DNA of 64,000 bases, taken from assembly GCA_018907035.1 (NCBI GenBank), contig JACCIC010000168.1, positions 1,119,501 through 1,183,500 on the forward strand. Reading direction: 5' to 3'. Shown in pieces: positions 24,086 to 35,797 of this stretch. Under the pieces are notes generated by a model. That model made no database searches, was not told the origin of the DNA, and was given only the letters and a program-made list of their open reading frames with translations. Both the position numbers and the translations under genes were made by a program. The DNA is from Sycobia sp. Sy_11. Lineage: Eukaryota > Arthropoda > Insecta > Hymenoptera > Epichrysomallidae. How positions within the stretch are numbered: position 1 is the first letter of the stretch; the number at the start of each line of letters is the position of its first letter.

Positions 24086-25314
24086 GCCGCGAAGCAGATA
24101 ATAAGTGAATATTAATGATATATATGTGAACAAGAAGGAGAGTAATTGCGAATAATATGTTTAAAATGTAAAGACTAACTTAAGTAGAGGGGAAAATTCA
24201 AAATTCTTCATGACTTTTGTGATATTTTTACCGTTACATATTGCTATGAATATTTCTATTACTTATTAGTCTCCTTAAATTATGATTATAATTGAAGCAG
24301 TGGTCTGATATACCAGTACAATTTTTATTAGATTGAAAAGATTTGACACGTTCTTTAATTCAAGTTTCTATAATGATCTACCAGTTTGGCATTACACTAA
24401 TAGTAAATAGCATTACAATCGGCGATTAGTAATAGCGTAACTGCTGAAACGACCGTTCATAATAAACAAAAATTTGTAAAAATATTTATGTGTTTTATTA
24501 TTTTTTAACTTGGTTTTATTAATATTTTAGTACCTATCACAGTTTAATATGTTTGTTTTTCGTGGATTATTCCTTTTATTCTTTTATTGCTTTGTTTATA
24601 TTTATTTGATGTATATCTTGCAACGAATGTTTTTCATAAAGATATTAACATAGAATAAAACAGGATAGCAATAAATAGCCTATAGTTAAAGAACGTAGGA
24701 AGTACTAGACACATCTCGTGTCAAATTCTCTGTCTTTTTTCTTTCGGCTTAATTTTTCTTCGATTACAGAAAAATTGTTTCAATACTTTAATTTAACATT
24801 ATACACATTTCGCACATCTTTTTTGCCCCACCACTTCCAACAAGGCCAACATTTTTTTTACCATTTTTTTTATAGAAAATATATTTTTTAATGCATTTGC
24901 TATAATTTTTAGAAACGTCTCTTCTACGAATATTCATATACCCTCGCTTGGAAAAATGTGCATTCCTTTTTTAAGAATAGCTTGTATTTATGAATTAATT
25001 TATTTATATATAATAAGTAGTTGGGTATGTTGGTTTTCTAATTGAAACTTTTTTTTCGTAAATTTGATGAAAAATTTTCCGTCAAAATTGATACATACAT
25101 GTGTAGGATGGTGCCTGGGTCTCTTCGTCAATCTTCTTAATTTCAACTGTATTTAGGATATTAAATAACAGTAGAAGAAGATTCATATTAGATTTAAATT
25201 TCTTAAAAAGGTTATGGTATCATCTGAATTTATTTATTGATTTTGTATGATTTATTATACATAACTGTTTATGTAAGAATATATTATATGATAGAAACGT
25301 ATTAACCAAGTAGG
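24086..25314. other. AT-rich intergenic DNA
   Basis: No gene, RNA or strong repeat visible between the retrotransposon tail and peptide gene copy B. Confidence 0.4.
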
Positions 25315-26203
25315 TCAGCAATGAGGTTCGATATTGCGATTAGTATTGCAACATGTGCAACAGTTTTTAGTACATTTTGGGTCAGTACTACATTTTCCGC
25401 TATCGAATTGATTACCTGCTTGACAGCTCTGCGCACAGGTATCGGGCCTGCAACCTGAAAATGAATAGCAATACATTGAGAGGTAAAATTTAAAATTATT
25501 AAATTATATTAAATTTAATTACTATCTAAATAAATCAAAGATATTTGTACGTATTTTGTTATGAGGATGTTATTGATGTAATTTACAATAGATTCGCAGA
25601 TAAAATATTGTACATCAAGAATAAAAGAGTAAGCGAGTGAACAAAAAATCGGGAAATTCCGGTGTACAGACCACTCGTGAGCTCAGGTAGACTGGGAGGG
25701 GGGGGGGTTGGATCTATATAGTAAGAAACGTGAAATGGGGATACCAATTTAGTCGGGGCGTCACGCAAATGTGCAAAAAAAATCTATTTGTAATTGGAAG
25801 AAAGTTGAATATTAACTAAAATTCTATATTTCCAATGCTAATATACTTATTTCTTATATTAAAAAAATCATTTTAAAAAATTACAATAATATATGAGTCT
25901 TACAAATAATCAATTTATTAATAATCAAATTATTATTTTTATTAAAATGAAGTTTTCCAAAGAGTACATCAGTTTTTTTTTTAATCCAAGTTAGTAATTC
26001 AGCTATTTCAACAAATTACTGATTGTCTAACTTTATCCATAATTGAAAAATACTGAGGCATTAATATTTATTTTAAAGCATTAAAATAAAGTACGGCGAC
26101 TTATCTAATAATTCTATATTCTTTACTTACTGTTAGGAGTTTTTGGTCCTACAATGCAGACGATACTTATGATCAGAACAAATATAAGAAGCCACTTCTT
26201 CAT
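25315..26203 (-). CDS. Secreted ten-cysteine peptide (copy B)
   Basis: Exons 26203-26131 and 25454-25315; 213 nt, 70 aa, phase-1 intron of 676 bases with GTAAGT donor and CAG acceptor. Exon 1 encodes a signal peptide (MKKWLLIFVLIISIVCIVG) followed by PKTPN. Exon 2 encodes the mature part with cysteines in the order C-x4-C-x3-C-x10-C-x5-C-x3-CC-x-CC-x9-C and ends directly after the last Cys. The DSGKC and TKNCC stretches are shared with copy C and partly with copy D. Five disulfides are possible. No known family was recognised; a secreted antimicrobial or venom-type role is plausible by form only. The exon 1 start is fixed by exact conservation across four copies. Confidence 0.85.
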
Positions 26204-26280
26204 ACTGAAGAATTCGGATTTTGGCAGGATTCAAACGAGCAAGTTTTATTAAATGAGCAGCAAAGCCGTTTCTAAATGAG

Positions 26281-26290
26281 CTTTATATGT
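26281..26290 (-). promoter_or_regulatory. TATA-like element of peptide gene copy B
   Basis: ACATATAAAG on the minus strand, 78-87 bases upstream of the ATG. The position matching the TATA box of copy A is mutated here (CTCATTTAG), so this second AT element is the candidate. Confidence 0.45.
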
Positions 26291-27522
26291 TTTAAAATGT
26301 ATAAATAGAAAGCAAATAGTTGTTTTTCGACACGCAGACTGATAAGATTAATTTAAAAAATGGAATCGCTCCGTTGCTTACATGAAAATGAAAATTTGCG
26401 TGCACTTTTTTTTTATTGCTTCATTTTTTGTTAATAATAATTCGCGAATAATTCGCACATTCGAATGACTTAACAAGTTTTGAATATATAAGGTGAATAT
26501 AAAATCTTGGAGCTTTGTTCTTGATTTTACATCTAAAATCTTATATGTTAATCAATTATCCGTTGTTTTTCGTCACTCGCTATAGAGCGTCAATTTCGCG
26601 AGCGCTTCTACTGCTTTTTGCAAATAGATCGCCCATAAGGCATGGAATTAACTGATATTGAATTACCGACATTGAATTCTCGTTTCTAGCGAGAGTTCGT
26701 AGTTATTTTTTCGACATACGCTCAAGAAATCACAATATTAAGAGGGGCTCCGCCGTCATTTTAGCACCAGACCCCATAAAAGCTTAATTCGATACCGGCT
26801 TCGTATATAATGCACAAAAAGCAATATCGACATTCCAAACGAAGAATATAAATTAGCTCTACTCGGGCTGGCGCATATACGGCCGTATATTAAAAGGCCA
26901 CTACTCGTCAATTTTCAAAAGCGACGACCAATCTGAATCGAGATGGACGGACTCAAAAGTAAGATAAAATATTAGCGGAATATCGATATATAGAACGGAC
27001 TCGTTTAACGGTGTTAACGGTGATCCGGCCATGGTTATAAATTTATTTACTCGGCAATAAATTTGCTGTTGAATAAAAGTTATTAATAAATTAATTATTA
27101 GATAAAGGTTCTTGCTATACGTTTTTTCTTGATTCCGCTGAAACGACCACTGCAACTTAAACAGAGACAAATGTATCTTTTACATTTTCATCCATAATGT
27201 ATCCTTATGGGGAAAAAAACCCTAAAAATTAATTTCTAGACTTTACCCCAATATAGTACTAGGTGGACGAAAGAAAATATGAACGTATTTTTACGTATTT
27301 TTCGGCTTTATCGATAATTACAATTTATACAATTGATAAATAACAGCATGTGTAAATAATTCATTGTAAATATACAAAAATGAATTGTTAGAAAAAATCT
27401 GACTATGAGGATGGATTGTTTAATTGACTGATTATTTTGTTTATTATTAATTATATTTCGAATTGTGCATAACTGTACATAAAACAAATTATTTTCCGAC
27501 GAGAAGTCATTAATCAAATAGA
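26291..27522. other. Intergenic DNA between peptide copies B and C
   Basis: AT-rich with some CpG-bearing stretches near 26570-26900. An 89-codon minus-strand frame at 26901-27170 lacks any signal or domain and is probably chance. Confidence 0.4.
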
Positions 27523-29944
27523 TCAACAATGAGGCTCGACATGGGGATTAGTGTAACAACATTGGCAACAGTTTTTAGTACATTTTGGGTTAGTACTACA
27601 TTTTCCGCTATCGAAATCCGTATCCTGTCTACAGTTACGAGCACAGACATCGGACCTGCAATCTGCAAAAATAAGAATAACACACGTATTATGTATCGTA
27701 AATGTTGAACATTTAAACCAAAAATATTTCTATGCTGTAATCAGTCGAATGAGAGCATGTACATGATATTATAACATAAAGTCAACGTCTGTAAAGCCTT
27801 AAAGAATAAATGGATACGTACGAACTACGAATGTACACGAAACCAACGCACATTTTGAGTAAACGAACTTTTCGTTCGGAAGAGTCTTTGAGGTAGTTCC
27901 CGGCGCGCCCCCCAATCATAATCACCTTCTTCGTTCGATCGTTTTCTGCTTCCTTAACGAATATTAGCGTAAAATTCGCGTAATGTTAAATTCTTTATTT
28001 TCTATTATCGCTGAAACTACCGAGCTGGGCTGTCCTGAACAAAAGCGCCTATACATACAGGTATTGAACTATTCAGCGTAACACGGTATAGATTTTTTTG
28101 CTTTTATTGACATCGTAAAATGCGTGTATATTAGTATTAATTCGTATAGTATCTCGATCCTCGACACTTAACGTTCAATGGGAGTTCTATCGGTTTTTAC
28201 AATACTGTTTAGGAAAATAAGGTTCAATATCTATAGCTTTCTAAAATGCTGACGATTTTTTTTTTCATCGTTATCACGTGTAAACGTAAAATATCACTGA
28301 GCATATGACTAAGGACGAGCGAAAACGGTACTTAGGTTGCACTACCCTAGCATGTATCGATAGATATAAGAAGGGCGATCGGGTTTTTTTTTTTTTTTTG
28401 CGTTACGTTGTGATAGAACGGAGTTATTAATCAAAAACGTTTTTATGTCGCAATATAGATACAATCTTTTCAATAATAAATATATCAGTGGTATTTATTT
28501 GATTTAAATCTGCCCATCCCGTCGAAAACCTCTCACGGTAAACAGGCATTTATTATGATTCTTGCTGAAAAGACTCGAACAGTTATATAAATATTTCATA
28601 GTACGATAAACAGACAAACGAGCGCTGTGAATTGACTGCGCAATTTTTTTTTTTATCACTTTACATAAGCTTTGTTTATGTATTTCTTTTAATTTTTTTC
28701 TTCCAAATCATTGATTTGCTAATATTACGTTATTAATTTTATTTCTATTTACTATGATTTAAACTTCTATAATTTGTAATGAATTTGGTAGTGAAATATT
28801 GATTTTCTATTATTATGTGCTGTTTGGTAAATTTACAGACATATTCATTTCACAATTTTTTTTTTAATTTTCCTTCAACGCTTTGGAATTTAAAATTTTA
28901 AACGTTCTATAAGCTCTAATTGTTTTTGTTTAAATGTTATCGCACGATTCTCTCGAAAATAGGAGCTCGCCAACATGTGTTTAAGCGTTAATTGTCCTAA
29001 TAAATTTATTTGAAAATATTAAATATTTATAACTGAGAAGAAAAAAAATAAGTTTTTTTAACTTTTTAGCCGACGAAAACGAATTTATTTATTTTAAATG
29101 TTGAAAATTTTTAATTATTCGACTGACTATTACGATCGCGATCCAAAACTTCTCCGAATATTAAGTACTTGGCAACCTTATTAATTTAGGCAACTGTCTA
29201 AGAGTTCTTTTTCAAGAAAATTTTCGATTTCGTGGACCAAATGCTTACTTTATTACACATATTTATGGCCTTTAACGACGTTTTTATTGCTAATTTGTAT
29301 TTCATTTTAGTACTTTCTTCGTTCTTTTTCTTTTTAATTGTTTCAATTTTGACTAAATTTTTTGGCTCCTCTAACAATTTTCCATATATCTATTTCTACT
29401 TCTCTTAGCAATGCCGTTTTATCCAAGAGTTACAAAAACTGTCTAAAATTATAAATTAACTAAATTTTATTATTAAATTCAGATATTCTAAATTATTATT
29501 AAAGTATAAAATTACTATAATATTATACGATAATATAGTAAACTATTAATTTTATCAAATATATTCCGCAATGCTACATTGTATATTTAAGTATTCAGAT
29601 TTTTAATGCAGCCAAGAAAAATTGGGATAGAAATACATGTTTTTAAAGTCACACAATCTTATATAAATGATTTATGCTTAAAAAATAATCGTAAATAATT
29701 TGAACGATTCATCATTAAAGTATGTGAATCGCAAGGCTTTATATTTTGTAAAATAACCAAATATTCTTTAAATCAAACATTTTTTAACATAATACGTTCA
29801 TTTGTTTGTAATGAAAGTTAGTAATGATTTTTTTTTCCAGATTACGACAGACATCCATATGTTTTACTTACTATTAGTAGTTTTCGGCCCTACGATACAG
29901 ACGACACTGATGATCAGAACGAAGAGGAGAAGCCAAATCTTCAT
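27523..29944 (-). CDS. Secreted ten-cysteine peptide (copy C)
   Basis: Exons 29944-29872 and 27662-27523; 213 nt, 70 aa. The intron has grown to 2,209 bases but keeps the phase-1 GTAAGT...CAG boundaries. The signal peptide is MKIWLLLFVLIISVVCIVG. The mature chain follows C-x4-C-x3-C-x10-C-x5-C-x3-CC-x-CC-x9-C with no residue after the final Cys. It is closest to copy B: the exon 2 region around DFDSGKCST.PKCTKNCC is almost unchanged, while the N-terminal third (CRSDVCARNC) and the tail differ. No function assigned; secreted disulfide-rich peptide. Confidence 0.85.
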
Positions 29945-30010
29945 ATTGGAGATCTTCAATTGTAGCAGATTTTAATCGAATGAGATTCATTTTAACGAAC
30001 CGAAAACGCC

Positions 30011-30021
30011 TCTTATATAGG
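30011..30021 (-). promoter_or_regulatory. TATA box of peptide gene copy C
   Basis: CCTATATAAGA on the minus strand, 67-77 bases upstream of the ATG, at almost the same distance as in copy A. Confidence 0.65.
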
Positions 30022-33000
30022 CCATCTTTATATGATTTTTTAATGTAAAGAAATTGTAAAAGACTTAACCACAGATAAGATAGAGTTCAATAATAAACAT
30101 ATTTTGTAATTCTTTTTATAGAAATTGGAAATTTCTTAATTCTTTTAAAATATTGAATAGAAAGTACGGCGTCGAAGTTTGTTTTCTTCAAAATACACGA
30201 AAAACTAAACAATTATATATATTTAATCATCAACGCTATGAGAGGATTCTACATTTCATTAATTTATTTCTTGTTTTCATTCGTACGATGTCTGAGGATT
30301 GTATAATGTTTTTTTTTTTTTTTTTTCATTTTCTTTTATTCTCCGCGTGATATTTCCTACACCTCCGTACCCTTTTACAAACTAACTGAATCCAAATGTC
30401 ACGCCATCCCATCTACTCATGGCGTATCCTACACAGTCACAATATCATCTTCAAATTTCAAACAGAAAAGTTTTGTCCCCTTATATATAATTTTCTACAT
30501 AGATTCAACCAACGGTCATTCTATTCCCTCTTATTATCTAATTTTCTATATTCTTTGATCATCATTCTTATATTCCTATTGGTTTCAACATGCTAACCAG
30601 AACGTTACCTATCCACCGAATCGACCGTGTTAAAATAGATGTAGAGTTTTCCTTCTTTTTCTTTTTTTATATGATTAATTAAACTATTTGGTCTGAATAT
30701 CTGGCTTCTGCTTTCTCTTATCATTTCAAAGCGTACTTAATATTCTTGTATTTTAAATGTTAATCTATTTTAAAAATAATTTTAAATTGAATAATTTATA
30801 TGCGTATATAGAATCGAAACTCTACGGTTATCTCTCTTTCTTATGAATCGGATATAGTTTAGCTATGTTTTAATCCTTTATAATATCCTTGCCCTTGAAA
30901 ATTCCATTTATAATTACCGATATTTCCTCCATCTATTCATCTCTTAGATATTGTCACAATTCTGCTGGAACCCTAACCCTGCACTTATTTCTCCATCACT
31001 TTTACGCCCCTTCTACTTCTTCTAATTCTATCCTCTTCAATTTCTCCCTCTATCTCCTCTCTGTTTTCTTCTACCTCACTTGCCATTCTGCCGGTTTTGT
31101 CTCCTTTTTTATTATACCGCCTTCTCTTACTTTTCGTCGTATATCCCTTAAAGTCTCCTAGACACTTGTCAGATTTATTTTTTTCTTGTCTTACTACTTT
31201 CTCTCTCAATCCTTATTCCCTTTCATCTGCAACTTTCCTTTTTTAACTCTTCCTTATTCTCTCTATTTCGCGACTTAACTCACATTTTTAAGGCATTTCC
31301 ATGCACTTGGTTCTATGCTATGATATTGGTATTTATTTTTTCTCCATCATTATCCTTCTGCTCTTTAAGGAATTTGAATTAATATTATGCCACCCAGGTG
31401 CTGTTAGTTAATCTATTCCATCTTATTTTTCAACAATTGTATTTGTATCATTTGACCACATCAATATTTACTCTTTTTCCCTGTCTTTCTAGTGGCCTAT
31501 ATTCTCCTTTCAATATGACATTATATATTCTGGCGTAACTAAAATATACGGTAATATACTACATAAGCGTATAATGATTTTTAAAGTAGTTCGTGTAGCA
31601 AAAATAATCTTTGATCGAGAAAAGCAACGAGGAAGTTGGAAGAAAAATTCGCGTATCGCCGTGGTGAAATGCAAACGAAAGGAGCGAGGGAAGAAGTGGT
31701 TTACTATACGTTTAAAAAACTGTGCCTTTGTTGAGCTATTTACAATTTCTCGTTTATAATTGTACGGAATAGAGAAATATGGAGTTTGACCCACTTTGTC
31801 CCGTAGAAATTACATTACCGTACATCAAGGTTCTTACATTCTGAGAATAACAATTTTTGATCGCATAAGATGAATAACAGACCATGTATGATGTTTAAGA
31901 TACTTATATATTTTTTTCATATAAATTTTATTATTAAAATATTATGTTTTCAATATAAATTGTCAACGCTTTTATTTTTATCTAATTTCTTCTTGTCCAA
32001 TATAAATAGCAGCATTTATGGGGACTAGAACAACGTTTTCTTCCTTAAGACAACCGAATATAGAATAAAAGTATGTCGCATCTCATAATAGTAACCGGAA
32101 AAATAAAATTAATAACAGTCATATTTTTTATATAAATACATATATAATTTATTACGCACTTATATTCTCAAGGGTTTTTAAAATGTTTATTATTATTAGT
32201 AAGAATTTCGATTCTTATTTTCAGACGAAGAAATGAGCAACTTTTTTTGCCAGTATACCAAACATGATCAAATAATTGGATAATTACAGATCAAAAATAC
32301 AAAATACAATTCACCTTTTTCCAGGATTATTGCATCATTAAATAAACTAAATTAGAATTACTTATTCCAAGGAAAACAGTTTATGACAAATGCATTCATT
32401 CCAAAGATCTTATTCGAGTAAACTTTCAATATAAAAATTAGAATATCTATCGATAAAACTTAAAGAATCATGCGATATACCACTTTAGAGATGCAAAAAA
32501 AAAGAAATTTTTTTGATTTTGTTATAATAATAATAACAATAATAATAAACATCATTATTTTTAATAGCTTGGAAATACTAAACAGTCTTTGAGAATTGAT
32601 AAGAAGTCATTTATACTACAAGTCATCTGTGCTTTCTAGTATTTTTCCAAATCTTTTTCCAAATATTTTTCCAATGTTTTGCAGTTCTAACTTAAGTAGG
32701 GTAGTGCGTGTTCGATTTTTAGAGAATATCTTGCTTGACGTTTGATTCGACGAGCTCGTTGAGACTAAAAGTTCCTTTTTTAGCAAAAAATTGTTCTGCC
32801 CCTCGATACTACGATCTGCTCGCTGATTTAAATCTTGCCCAAATGACAGCAGGAGATCCGTAGGAAATTTTTATGTCGAAGGAGGATAGTACGTTGCTTG
32901 TTAATTAAGCTGAAAAAAAAAACAATCCCGACGCATTAAACAGCCGAACCCACAGCTTCAACTTCGTGATTTTGAAAAGCTTGCTATCCAAAAAAATTAT

Positions 33001-33391
33001 ACGTTTGGTCTTAAACACGCAATCATTGATTAGTAACATAAATAATGAAGCACCATTTTTTATTTCTACCTATAATACGCTGGATCAAGCACTTTCTTTT
33101 ACTTTTTTTTTTATAAAATCTCAATGTCTATAACTTCGGAAACATTAATTTCTTACCTAAAAGGATCTCGAATAATATCTGTACGATTTTTTATTTATAA
33201 AACTGACTTAGGTTTATATATATAAAAAAATGCACGTGAAAATGAGTACAACGAGGCCAATTGAGGAGAAAGGTAAATTATTTGGTTTGTCGTTACCTAC
33301 ATTTATTGACAATTACAATTCGAAATATATATAGTATATATATATATTACAAAAGCATTATCATACGTTGAAAATTTACCGATTCGATAAA
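30022..33391. other. Intergenic region between peptide copies C and D
   Basis: No intact gene. The left part holds a LINE relic on the minus strand (separate entry). From about 31520 to 33390 the DNA is AT-rich with no coding or structural signal that I can support; a 61-codon frame at 31574-31759 has no features. Confidence 0.4.
30320..31500 (-). mobile_element. Probable LINE relic
   Basis: The plus strand is strongly pyrimidine-rich here, so the minus strand reads as a purine-rich, Lys/Glu-rich degenerate coding sequence. It includes a charged block near 31209-30985 and, further on, FEDDIVTV near 30455-30435, which looks like a mutated F/YADD reverse transcriptase box. Stops occur throughout. 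The assignment rests on this one motif plus composition, so it is tentative. Confidence 0.35.
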
Positions 33392-34373
33392 TCAACATTG
33401 CGGATAATTATGCTCTGAAGTGTAACAACATTTACAACAGTCTTGAACGCAGTCTGGTAAGCACTTTCCACTATCGTAATGTTCCGGTTGATTTCTGCAG
33501 TCGCGATAACAGGCATAAGCTTCGCAATCTGCAAAGTAAAAAATAATAATATTTGTAATTGTGTAAAATTTGTATGTTTTGTTTTTTATGTTTAATATAC
33601 TATTGGTGTGATGTGAAATAAGAGCGCGGATAAATTAGTAAGCCAACGATATCGTTAAATTATAAAAAATCTTAACAAAGTTTGATTTTAAACTTGATCA
33701 AAAAAAAGGTAATTATTGGGAATCTGTACTGCAAAAATTAATAATATAAAAATAATAGTAAGGTATTTGCCGAAATTCGCTTGAATTTGTCCTTTATTTT
33801 TTTTTCTTTTTTTTTTTGCTTGTAAGAATTACTATTGCAAAACATTCCTCGGGTATCAAAACAAACACGCGCTCGAGGATTTGAACTCTTTTAAAATATA
33901 CAAGACTTGCTGTTAAATTTTAGGAGTACAAGCAATAGATAATCTTTCAATAGGACGTACTTCTAGATAGTTCTTTAATGTACCTAATAATCTTCAATAT
34001 TATTCCAATATATATATATATAAGTTTCAAGTCACCAAAATAGCATCGAGCTACTTCTTGTAATTATATCGTGTAACTCTTTACAATTTGATTGTAAAGA
34101 GTTACATTGTTACATTGTAAAGAGTTACAATCGTGTAACTCTTTACAACTTTAGTCTCTAACAATTTGATCTATTTTAAATCACTGGTTTTCGAGCTTTT
34201 GACAACAATTGCAACTCAATTGGAAATTGATATTTATTCTGAACAATTGTAGTAAAAGTTCTACGATTTATAAAATAATTCGACGTGTTTTACTTACTGT
34301 TTTTCGGAACTCTCGGCCCTACGATGCAGACGATACCGATGATCAGTACGAAAAGGAGAAGCCAAGTCTTCAT
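33392..34373 (-). CDS. Secreted ten-cysteine peptide (copy D)
   Basis: Exons 34373-34298 and 33528-33392; 213 nt, 70 aa, phase-1 intron of 769 bases. Exon 1 is one codon longer than in the other copies (25 codons); the signal peptide is MKTWLLLFVLIIGIVCIVG. Mature cysteines: C-x4-C-x3-C-x11-C-x3-C-x3-CC-x-CC-x9-C. Relative to copies B and C there is one extra residue before DSGKC and two fewer after it. Charge and side chains between cysteines are very different (CEAYACYRDC, DCVQDCCKCC). The intron contains a striking palindromic cluster at 34073-34147. No function assigned. Confidence 0.85.
34073..34147. repeat. Clustered inverted repeats of GTAACTCTTTACAAT
   Basis: Four copies of a 14-15-base unit in alternating orientation lie at 34073-34087 (+), 34091-34105 (-), 34114-34128 (-) and 34134-34147 (+). 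The first pair has a 3-base loop and the outer units also pair. It sits in the intron of peptide gene copy D, about 150 bases after exon 1. Confidence 0.85.
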
Positions 34374-34449
34374 ACTGTAGAATTAAAAATTTTCTTTTAA
34401 TTTCGAACGAATAAAGCCTTTGTTATGAACAACAAATGCCCCCGATATC

Positions 34450-34460
34450 TCTTATATAGC
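34450..34460 (-). promoter_or_regulatory. TATA box of peptide gene copy D
   Basis: GCTATATAAGA on the minus strand, 77-87 bases upstream of the ATG. Confidence 0.6.
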
Positions 34461-34815
34461 TATAAGCTTCGCGTAACTTCGATTAAAAATAAGTTTTAGA
34501 ATATTGATTTATATAATTCGGCACACTGATAAGATTAAAAAAAATAGAATAGCTCTATGGAAACTCTATGAGGATGGAATATTTTTGTTTTTCACGCATA
34601 TTGAATGTAAATGATCGTTTTTAATGTTTTTTTTTTCGATGCTTTTGTTCTATTATACTTCAATAAGAACTTTAGTAAAATTGTATATCTATGTCGTATT
34701 ATCGACCTATACACTAAAATTGGTTAATTCGCGAATTGAAAATAATGATAATAATTTGTTCATCGTTCCTCAAAAGAGCGATATTTTGGACATTTTTAAG
34801 TATATGTAGATTGAT

Positions 34816-34962
34816 TTGAAAGGGGGCGAAGGAGACTTTAATGCAAATTGTGCAAATGGTGCAGACTGTCGTTCGAGGTGTAAAGATGGTGCGGCAATCG
34901 GTGAAAGTATTCGATCCCACTGTAGGGGACGGGGACCAGTGTATCGATCGATACACTTGAAA
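34816..34962. other. Ambiguous Cys-containing exon-like segment
   Basis: Lies where exon 2 of the decayed copy E would be expected. On the minus strand a CCCCTACAG acceptor-like string is followed by a frame with four cysteines (DCRTIF..., VCTICTIC). The plus strand also has an open frame with NCANGADCRSRC and two further features like a Cys-rich peptide, but no signal peptide precedes it. It could be a ruined exon 2 or chance; I cannot decide. Confidence 0.25.
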
Positions 34963-34973
34963 TTATTTCACGA

Positions 34974-35180
34974 GCTAGCTAATAATCACGGGGCGTGGGG
35001 GCATCTCATCGTACTATTGATCGGGTTAAGGGCAAATGACAAATGTATATGAATCAAATGTAGTTCGGCAATGAGAATCAATAATAGTTTATTAATTCTG
35101 TCGCTACTAAAAGCTGTATTACACTGTTTTTACAGTAAAAAAGAAAAACCATTTATGCTGCAAATATAATATATACGTGT
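34974..35180. other. Intergenic DNA between exon relics
   Basis: No feature seen. Confidence 0.4.
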
Positions 35181-35191
35181 GATTTACTTAC

Positions 35192-35272
35192 GTTTATGAA
35201 TTTTAGATCCAACGATGAAAGCGGCACTGACGATTATAATGTTTGCTGTAACATAAGAAGCCAAGCCTTCGC
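35192..35272 (-). pseudogene. Decayed signal-peptide exon of a ten-cysteine peptide gene (copy E)
   Basis: The minus strand aligns with exon 1 of copies B-D: it keeps AAGGCTTGGCTTCTT (KAWLL), the hydrophobic centre, the IVG(S) end and the GTAAGT donor at 35191-35186. The start codon has become GCG (35272-35270), and a length change after LLML shifts the frame and creates a stop. It is therefore a dead copy. The promoter side has only a weak TATA-like string. Confidence 0.65.
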
Positions 35273-35639
35273 ACTGGTAAATTCAAATGTAGGCGGACTC
35301 TATTAAACGTACAAAATTTGTTTACACGTGTATAAAGAAAATATATCTCTTGTGTAGCCAGGCCTCGTGCGATTAGAAATGTAAGTACACTGTGCAGATA
35401 AGATAGTCTTAAAATTTCACTGTTACATCTGTACCAAAACGTCAAAAGTTTTAAGGAACCAAGCGGGATTGGTAAAGATGAATATGAAATTACAGGGTAT
35501 TCCTTTGCGCACTGACAAAGACAATATAGAGAGAGTGCAGAGTAAGCCGGGAAATTTTTAAAGTCAAAGTCAATCATTCAGGAAAGAGGGTGAAAATTAT
35601 AAATATAAATGTCATTTGGATCATAGCCCAACGGTACAT

Positions 35640-35797
35640 GGGGCACATAAGGTACAGTCCGGCCGGATCGTCGGATTAGCCAAATTTTGCTTGTACGCTT
35701 TTCCCATACGACCCACTGTTGTATTGACCACACTGGGAGTATTAAAAGTCAGTATACACACGCTCGTCCATACTAGATACCCGACAATCTGAACAAT
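35640..35797 (-). pseudogene. Possible decayed second exon of a further peptide copy
   Basis: On the minus strand a TTTGCAG acceptor is followed by ATTGT, as in exon 2 of copies C and D, giving a first Cys in phase 1, then CSDCRV and a stop after about 18 codons. Further along, in another frame, a QYNSG.YGK stretch and DCTLCAPC recall DSGKC and the CC-x-CC end. No matching exon 1 was found upstream. Weak evidence. Confidence 0.3.

Noticed and set aside
30960..30985. AACCCTAACCCTG resembling telomeric repeat
   Set aside because: Only two units and not the insect TTAGG form; chance occurrence.
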